The translations under genes and the position numbers were made by a program. A model generated the notes under the pieces. The model saw only the letters and a list, made by a program, of their open reading frames with translations. It was not told the DNA's origin and searched no databases. A stretch of 64,000 nucleotides of DNA from JALZKA01 sp963734015 (GTDB taxonomy: Bacteria > Actinomycetota > Thermoleophilia > Solirubrobacterales > 70-9): contig CAVTFG010000002.1 of assembly GCA_963734015.1 (NCBI GenBank), forward strand, positions 248,001 through 312,000, read 5' to 3'. Below are positions 59,157-64,000 of this stretch, one piece after another (position 1 is the first letter of the stretch; each line of letters opens with the position of its first letter).

Positions 59157-59777
59157 CTACTTCGAGTAGAGCTCGACGATCAGCTGCTCCTGGACCGGGG
59201 TCTCGATCTCCGTTCGCTCGGGGAGACGGAGGACCTTTGCGGTCAGGGCGTCGTGATCGGCCTGCAGCCACGGCGGCACCGCGGCGGTCAACTCTGTGGC
59301 GGAGCGGACGACGTCCGCCGCCTTCGCGTCCGGCTTGATCGTGATCACGTCATCGGGCCGGACCTGGTAGCTCGGGATGTCCACCCGGCGGCCGTTGATC
59401 AGCCAGTGTCCGTGGCTGATCAACTGCCGGGCCTGGCGGCGCGAGGCCGCGAAGCCGAGCCGCACCAAGACGTTGTCGAAGCGCCGCTCGAGGAGGCGCA
59501 GCAGGTTCTCGCCGGTCACTCCCGGCTGGCGCGCGGCCTTCTCGTAGTAATGGCGGAACTGCTTCTCGAGGAGCTGGTAGTAGCGGCGCGTCTTCTGCTT
59601 CTCGCGAAGCTGGTTGCGGTACTCCGACGCGCGCACGCGGGCACGGCCGTGCTCGCCCGGCGGGTACGAGCGGCGCTCGACGCCGCACTTGTCGGTCAGG
59701 CAGCGCTCGCCCTTCAGGAACAGCTTCTGGCCCTCGCGGCGGCACTGCTTGCACTGCGGTCCGGTATCCCTCGCCAC
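59157..59777 (-). CDS. rpsD: 30S ribosomal protein S4
   Basis: 206 residues. The N-terminal zinc finger is complete (CKQCRREGQKLFLKGERCLTDKC), so this is a C+ form. The S4 RNA-binding domain is RRFDNVLVRLGFAASRRQARQLISHGHWLINGRRVDIPSYQVRPDDVITI. It binds 16S rRNA early in assembly. ATG 59777, two bases from the rpsK stop. Confidence 0.97.
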   Translation of the reverse strand: MARDTGPQCKQCRREGQKLFLKGERCLTDKCGVERRSYPPGEHGRARVRASEYRNQLREKQKTRRYYQLLEKQFRHYYEKAARQPGVTGENLLRLLERRFDNVLVRLGFAASRRQARQLISHGHWLINGRRVDIPSYQVRPDDVITIKPDAKAADVVRSATELTAAVPPWLQADHDALTAKVLRLPERTEIETPVQEQLIVELYSK

Positions 59778-59779
59778 GG

Positions 59780-60172
59780 TTACACCCTCCGCCGCTTCTT
59801 GGGACGGCAGCCGTTGTGGGCCTGCGGTGAGACGTCCTTCACGGTCGTCACGTTGAGCCCGGCGGCCTGCAGCGAGCGGATCGCCGTGTCGCGGCCGGAG
59901 CCGGCGCCCTTGGCGTGCACCTCGACGCGCTCGAGGCCGTGCTCCATCCCCTTGCGGGCGGCGGCGTCGGCGGTCACCTGGGCGGCGAACGGCGTGGACT
60001 TGCGCGAGCCCTTGAAGCCCGCGGAGCCCGCGGACTCCCAGACGATCACGTTTCCCTCGGGGTCGGTGATCGTGACGATCGTGTTGTTGAACGAAGTCTT
60101 GATGTGGGCGATCCCGTAGGGAACGTTCTTGCGGACGCGGCGACGGGCACGGCCCTTTCTCGGCTGCGGCAT
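59780..60172 (-). CDS. rpsK: 30S ribosomal protein S11
   Basis: 130 residues: basic N-terminus (RKGRARRRVRKNVPYGIAHIKTSFNNTIVTITDPEGNVIVWESAGSAGFKGSRKSTPFAAQ) and the C-terminal VTTVKDVSPQAHNGCRPKKRRRV, both characteristic. ATG 60172, 20 bp after rpsM. Confidence 0.97.
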   Translation of the reverse strand: MPQPRKGRARRRVRKNVPYGIAHIKTSFNNTIVTITDPEGNVIVWESAGSAGFKGSRKSTPFAAQVTADAAARKGMEHGLERVEVHAKGAGSGRDTAIRSLQAAGLNVTTVKDVSPQAHNGCRPKKRRRV

Positions 60173-60192
60173 CTAGAAACCCTCTCCGACTC

Positions 60193-60576
60193 TCACTTCG
60201 GTGTCGGCGGCTTCTTGCGCCCGGTCACGCTCATCCGCCGCGGGCCCTTGCGGCCACGGGCGTTGGTCTTCGTGCGCTGGCCCCGGACGGGCAGGCCACG
60301 CCGGTGGCGCAGGCCCCGGTAGGCGCCGATCTCCGACAGCCGCTTGACGTTCTGGGAGCGCTCGCGGCGCAGGTCGCCTTCGACCTCGCGCGACTCGACG
60401 GCCTCGCGAAGCTTGACGGTCTCCTCCTCGGTCAGGTCCTTCACGTAGGTGTTCGGATCGACGCCGGCCTTCGCCAGGATCTCGTTCGCCGTCGAGCGCC
60501 CGACTCCGTGGACGTAGGTGAGCCCGATCTCGATGCGCTTGTTGAGCGGGAGGTTGATTCCTGCGATGCGTGCCAT
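60193..60576 (-). CDS. rpsM: 30S ribosomal protein S13
   Basis: 127 residues: MARIAGINLPLNKRIEIGLTYVHGVGRSTANEILAKAGVDPNT with the helix-two-turn-helix region and RGLRHRRGLPVRGQRTKTNARGRKGPRR at the C-terminus. ATG 60576, six bases after the rpmJ stop. Confidence 0.97.
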   Translation of the reverse strand: MARIAGINLPLNKRIEIGLTYVHGVGRSTANEILAKAGVDPNTYVKDLTEEETVKLREAVESREVEGDLRRERSQNVKRLSEIGAYRGLRHRRGLPVRGQRTKTNARGRKGPRRMSVTGRKKPPTPK

Positions 60577-60582
60577 GTACTC

Positions 60583-60696
60583 CTAGCCCTGCCTCTGCTT
60601 GTGCCGGGGGTTCGAGCAGATCACCAGCACGACGCCGCGCCGCCGGATGATCCGGCACCGCTCACACATCGGCTTCACTGACGCTCGTACTTTCAA
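60583..60696 (-). CDS. rpmJ: 50S ribosomal protein L36 (zinc form)
   Basis: 37 residues, starting at a TTG (60694-60696): KVRASVKPMCERCRIIRRRG then VVLVICSNPRHKQRQG. The Cys-x2-Cys...Cys...His zinc site of C+ L36 is complete. No ATG is available upstream; L36 homologues begin with the residue before KVR, which supports TTG. A GGAAAGG lies about 14 bases upstream. First gene of the S13-S11-S4-alpha-L17 transcript, with no infA before it. Confidence 0.95.
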   Translation of the reverse strand: MKVRASVKPMCERCRIIRRRGVVLVICSNPRHKQRQG

Positions 60697-60767
60697 CGCG
60701 ATTTCGCGCCTTTCCCGGTCGTATCGTTCAGAAGGCCCATCTGCCCCATGAATCGGGCTGACGGGCG

Positions 60768-60798
60768 CAAAAACAAGCTTCCAGCCGAGGCTGAAAGC
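60768..60798 (-). terminator. Rho-independent terminator after map
   Basis: On the minus strand GCTTTCAGCC and GGCTGGAAGC form a ten-pair stem (one T.G wobble) with a two-base loop (TC), followed by TTGTTTTTG. It ends the rplO-secY-adk-map transcript 30 bp after the map stop and so separates it from rpmJ. Confidence 0.8.
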
Positions 60799-60828
60799 GA
60801 CGTCGAATGGTAGCAGCCCGTGCCTGAG

Positions 60829-61593
60829 CTACTCGTGCCACGGAGTGAGGATCCGGGGCCCTTCCTCGGTCACCGCCACGGTGAACTCGAAGTGGGCGGT
60901 GAGGGAGTCGTCGGCCGAGTAGACGGCCCAGCCGTCGTCGCCCTGGACGATCTCGTGAGTGCCGACTGCGGTCATCGGCTCGATCGCGAGGACCATGCCG
61001 GGCTCGAGCTCGGGACCGCGCCCGGGCGGGCCGAAATTCGGTACCTGCGGGTCCTCGTGCATGTCGCGGCCGATGCCGTGCCCCACGAGGCTTCGGATGA
61101 CCTCGAGCCCGCCGTCCTCGACGGTGGTCTGGACCGCGTGCGAGACGTCGGAGAGCCGGTTGCCGGGCGCCATCTGGTCGACCGCGGCGTGCAGCGCGGC
61201 CTCGGTGGTCGTCAGGAGGCCCTGCGCGGTCTCGGAGACCTCGCCGATCGGCAGCGTGATCGCGCCGTCGGCCACCCAGCCGTCCTTCGTCACGCCGACG
61301 TCGATCGAGAGCACGTCGCCGCGCTGGAGCGCGTAGGCGTCCGGGATTCCGTGCACGACCATGGCATTCGGGGAGGCACAGATCGAGCCCGGGAACCCGC
61401 GGTAGCCCTTGAAGGTCGGTGTGGCGCCCTGCGACGCGATGAACCGCTCGGCGGCCTCGTCCAGCTCGGCGGTGGTCACGCCGGGCCGGGCCTTCGCCTG
61501 GAGCATCTTCAGGCAGCGCGCGTGGACCCGGCCGGCCACGGCCATCGCGTCGAGCTGCTCCGGGGTCTTCAGGAGGATCCCGCCGCGGTACAT
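60829..61593 (-). CDS. map: Methionine aminopeptidase, type I
   Basis: 254 residues. Metal ligands D98, D109, H172, E205 and E236 are all present (VLSIDVG, DGWVADGAITLP, LVGHGIGRDMHE, AIEPMTAVG, HFEFTVAV). GYRGFPGSICASPNAMVVHGIPD is the typical substrate-pocket stretch. It starts at ATG 61593, one base overlapping the adk stop. Confidence 0.96.
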   Translation of the reverse strand: MYRGGILLKTPEQLDAMAVAGRVHARCLKMLQAKARPGVTTAELDEAAERFIASQGATPTFKGYRGFPGSICASPNAMVVHGIPDAYALQRGDVLSIDVGVTKDGWVADGAITLPIGEVSETAQGLLTTTEAALHAAVDQMAPGNRLSDVSHAVQTTVEDGGLEVIRSLVGHGIGRDMHEDPQVPNFGPPGRGPELEPGMVLAIEPMTAVGTHEIVQGDDGWAVYSADDSLTAHFEFTVAVTEEGPRILTPWHE

Positions 61594-62264
61594 CAGGCCT
61601 CCTCCTCCATGCGAAGCGTGGCGAGCAGGGCGCGGATGTCCTCCTCGACCTGGTCCTGGTCCTTCTCGCCGTCGACCCGCTCGAGGACGCCGCGATCCTC
61701 GTACCAGGCAACCAGTGGCTCGGTCTTCTCCCGGTACTGGGCGAGGCGATTCTTGATGACATCGGGCTTGTCGTCGTCACGGGTCTGGAGCTCAGCGCCG
61801 CAGACGTCGCAAACGCCCTCCTCCTGCGGCGGGTCGAACTCGGCGTGGAAGACGTGTCCGTTGGGGCAGGTGCGCCGCCCGCCGAGCCGGCGAACCACCT
61901 CGTCGTCGCCGACCTCGATCAGGAGCGCCGCGGTGAGCCGCTTGGCGAGCTCGTCCATTCGATCCTCGAGCGCCTCCGCCTGGCCGACGGTCCGTGGGAA
62001 ACCGTCCAGGATGAACCCGTCCTCGGCCTCGTGGCCTGCGATCCGCTCGGCGATCACTCCGATGATGACCTCGTCGGGAACGAGGTCGCCGCGGTCCATG
62101 TACTCCTTCGCCTTCTGCCCAAGCTCCGTCTGCTCCCGCACGGCCTCGCGGAGGATGTCCCCGGTCGCGTAGTACGGCAACTCGAGGTCCTCGCGCAGGC
62201 GTTCGCCCTGCGTGCCCTTGCCGGAGCCGGGCGGACCGAGGAGTACGAGATTGAGTTCAGACAC
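61593..62264 (-). CDS. adk: Adenylate kinase with zinc-binding lid
   Basis: 223 residues. P-loop LVLLGPPGSGKGTQGERL; NMP-binding DGFPRTVGQAEALE. The long lid RRLGGRRTCPNGHVFHAEFDPPQEEGVCDVCGAEL retains Cys at the first, third and fourth zinc positions, but the second Cys is replaced by His or lost (CPNGH instead of CxxC). The site is therefore C-H-C-C or incomplete. Regenerates ADP from AMP and ATP. ATG 62264 after the secY stop. Confidence 0.95.
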   Translation of the reverse strand: MSELNLVLLGPPGSGKGTQGERLREDLELPYYATGDILREAVREQTELGQKAKEYMDRGDLVPDEVIIGVIAERIAGHEAEDGFILDGFPRTVGQAEALEDRMDELAKRLTAALLIEVGDDEVVRRLGGRRTCPNGHVFHAEFDPPQEEGVCDVCGAELQTRDDDKPDVIKNRLAQYREKTEPLVAWYEDRGVLERVDGEKDQDQVEEDIRALLATLRMEEEA

Positions 62265-62278
62265 GGGCGAAAGGACTC

Positions 62279-63556
62279 CTACTTCAGGAAGCCTTCGTAG
62301 TTTCTCATCATCAGCTGCGCCTCTAACTGTTTCACCGTGTCCAGCGCGACGCCGACCACGATCAGGATCGAGGTTCCGCCGAAGTAGAAGTTGGCCGAGG
62401 TCTGGGCGAAGAGGATCGTCGGCAGGGCCGCAACGGCGCCGAGGTACAGGGCGCCTGGGAAGGTGAGCCTGGACAGGATCCGGTCCAGGTATTCGGCGGT
62501 AGGTCGCCCGGGTCTCACGCCGGGGATGAACCCGCCGTACTTCTTCAGGTTGTCGGCCTGGTCAACGGGGTTGAAGGTGACCGCGGTGTAGAAGTAGGTG
62601 AAGATGATGATGAAGAAGACCTCGCCGACGACGTAGGCCCAGCCGTTCGGGTTGAAGAAGGTCGCGAAGTCGGTCCAGAAGTTGTCCTCGTTGCCGCCGA
62701 GGAGCTGGCCGATCGTCGGCGGAAAGGCCATGATCGAGGCGGCGAAGATCACCGGGATCACACCCGCCATGTTCACGCGCAGCGGCAGATAGGTCGAACC
62801 GCCCGTCGTCATCCGGCGGCCGACCACCCGCTTCGCATACTGGACCGGGATCCGGCGCTGTCCCTCCTGGACGAACACGATGCCGACGATCACCGCGAGC
62901 GCGACGAACGGCATCATCACCACGAATACCTGGTCCGGGTTGGTCCACCAGGCCGAGATGCCCTGCGGAAGGCCGGCGACGATCGAGGCGAAGATCATGA
63001 GGCTGATGCCGTTGCCGATCCCGCGCTGGGTGATCAGCTCGCCCATCCACATCAGGAGCGTGGCGCCGGCCGTCAGGGACAGCGCGATCAGCATTGCGGT
63101 GCCGAAGGTCAGCTGGCCCTCGATGATCTCGCTGCTGCCGAAGCTCTGCGAGTTGAAGAGCAGCACGTAGCCGATCGCCTGCGCGAACGCCAGGCCGACC
63201 GTGAGGTAGCGCGTGTATTGCGTGATCTTCTGCTGCCCGACCTCGCCCTCCTTCGAGAGGCGCTCCAACGAGGGCACGACCACGGTCAGCAGCTGCAGGA
63301 TGATCGAGGCCGTGATGTAGGGCATGATCCCGAGGGCGAACAGGGACAGCCGCGAGAGCGAGCCGCCCGAGAACAGGTTCAGGAAGCCGAGGATGTTGTT
63401 GCCGAACTGGTCGCCGGCGCTCTCGACCGCGTCGATGTTGACGCCCGGTGAAGGGATGTACGCACCGAGCCGGTAGAGCAGGAGGATCGCCGCCGTGAAG
63501 GCAAGCTTGCGCCGGATCTCCGGAACGCTGAACGCGTTGAGGATGGTCTGAAGCAC
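62279..63556 (-). CDS. secY: Sec translocon subunit SecY
   Basis: 425 residues with ten transmembrane helices, starting FSVPEIRRKLAFTAAILLLYRLGAYIPSPGVNIDA. Plug and lateral-gate helices (GGSLSRLSLFALGIMPYITASIILQLL, GELITQRGIGNGISLMIFASIVAGLP) and the cytosolic loop ending GFIPGVRPGRPTAEYLDRILSRLTFPGALYLGAVA are conserved. It forms the protein-conducting channel. ATG 63556, 8 bp after the rplO stop. Confidence 0.97.
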   Translation of the reverse strand: MLQTILNAFSVPEIRRKLAFTAAILLLYRLGAYIPSPGVNIDAVESAGDQFGNNILGFLNLFSGGSLSRLSLFALGIMPYITASIILQLLTVVVPSLERLSKEGEVGQQKITQYTRYLTVGLAFAQAIGYVLLFNSQSFGSSEIIEGQLTFGTAMLIALSLTAGATLLMWMGELITQRGIGNGISLMIFASIVAGLPQGISAWWTNPDQVFVVMMPFVALAVIVGIVFVQEGQRRIPVQYAKRVVGRRMTTGGSTYLPLRVNMAGVIPVIFAASIMAFPPTIGQLLGGNEDNFWTDFATFFNPNGWAYVVGEVFFIIIFTYFYTAVTFNPVDQADNLKKYGGFIPGVRPGRPTAEYLDRILSRLTFPGALYLGAVAALPTILFAQTSANFYFGGTSILIVVGVALDTVKQLEAQLMMRNYEGFLK

Positions 63557-63564
63557 GGGGGCGC

Positions 63565-64000
63565 CTAGCCCTCGTCGATCACTTCACAGGTGCCACCAGC
63601 GGCCTCGATCTTCTCCTTGGCGGAGCCGCTGAAGGCGTGCGCGCGAACGGTGAGCTTGGTCGAGATCTCGCCGCGGCCGAGCACCTTGACCGGGTGCTTG
63701 CGGGTGGCGAGGCCGGCGGCGCGCAGCGTTTCCGGGGTGACCTCGGCGCCCGCCTCGAAGCGAGCGTCCAGGTCCGAGACGTTCACGGGCTGGGTGTGGG
63801 TGCGAAACGGCCCGATCGGCATCGACTGCTTCTTGGTCGCGCCGCGCATCTTTCGCATCCGCATGAACAGCGGGTTCTGGCCGCCCTCATACGCCGCCTT
63901 GCGCTTCGAGCCCGAGCGCGAGCCATAGCCCTTGTGGCCGCGGCCGGCGGTCTTGCCCGTGCCCGTGCCCTTGCCGCGCCCCAGGCGCTTCGGCGCCTTG
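63565..64000 (-). CDS. rplO: 50S ribosomal protein L15, 5' end outside the window
   Basis: The visible 145 codons include the glycine-rich N-terminal region KRLGRGKGTGTGKTAGRGHKG then YGSRSGSKRKAAYEGGQNPLFMRMRKMRGATK, and the C-terminal VTPETLRAAGLATRKHPVKVLGRGEISTKLTVRAHAFSGSAKEKIEAAGG, both diagnostic for L15. Only the first few residues are missing. It precedes secY as in standard spc operons. Confidence 0.96.
   Translation of the reverse strand, partial: KAPKRLGRGKGTGTGKTAGRGHKGYGSRSGSKRKAAYEGGQNPLFMRMRKMRGATKKQSMPIGPFRTHTQPVNVSDLDARFEAGAEVTPETLRAAGLATRKHPVKVLGRGEISTKLTVRAHAFSGSAKEKIEAAGGTCEVIDEG

Overview
This 64 kb window is GC-rich, densely coding chromosomal DNA. It looks like a high-GC actinobacterium, most likely class Thermoleophilia (Gaiellales/Solirubrobacterales type). 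The reasons are the GC-rich codon use, actinobacterial families (Mce proteins, DUF3618, DUF4235, a SigB/F-type sigma factor with RsbW- and SpoIIE-like partners), a C+ S4 protein and a zinc-lid adenylate kinase. The class assignment is inference; no rRNA gene is present.

Layout. (1) 0-12 kb is accessory. It holds a CDGSH protein, a glycosyltransferase and a haem-oxygenase-like di-iron protein; an envelope-stress cassette (YihY, DUF3618 proteins, holin-like protein); small zinc-ribbon genes; a zinc alcohol dehydrogenase; and broken remnants of an epimerase, a tyrosine recombinase and an NTF2-like gene. An 18-bp near-palindrome recurs eight times here. (2) 12.2-17.6 kb is a biotin cluster, bioB-bioF-bioD-(CGNR regulator)-bioA. 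(3) 17.6-19.4 kb is an ECF sigma factor with a DUF4349 membrane partner, followed by rubredoxin and a Nudix hydrolase. (4) 21-30.8 kb is a six-gene mce operon without YrbE permeases, divergent from a cholesterol-oxidase-like GMC oxidoreductase. (5) 32.7-39 kb is superoxide dismutase and a general-stress/partner-switching set: SigB-like factor, two RsbW-like kinases, CHASE-GAF-PP2C phosphatase and DUF4235. tRNA-Pro(CGG) follows. (6) 39-57 kb is mostly housekeeping: TVP38, a DsbA-like protein without CxxC, NIF3, an HTH protein, acyl-CoA synthetase, YbdK, a second SpoIIE-type phosphatase, an MFS carrier with an extra C-terminal domain, patatin, DacB, LigA, SurE and a CSLREA beta-helix protein. 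(7) 56.6-64 kb is the ribosomal/RNA polymerase region, truA-rplQ-rpoA-rpsD-rpsK-rpsM-rpmJ // map-adk-secY-rplO, on the minus strand. infA is missing from its usual slot, which instead holds an intrinsic terminator.

Three dispersed repeat families stand out: the 18-bp near-palindrome (0.3-12.1 kb), a 48-bp double-hairpin element with compensatory changes (27.5, 39.1, 40.9 and 54.2 kb), and a roughly 52-nt element after NIF3 and rpsD. Six genes each carry a frame change in the same direction (+1), which is more consistent with sequence error than with gene decay. Many start codons were moved from the longest frame to the site with a ribosome-binding site or stop/start overlap; the reason is given in each entry.
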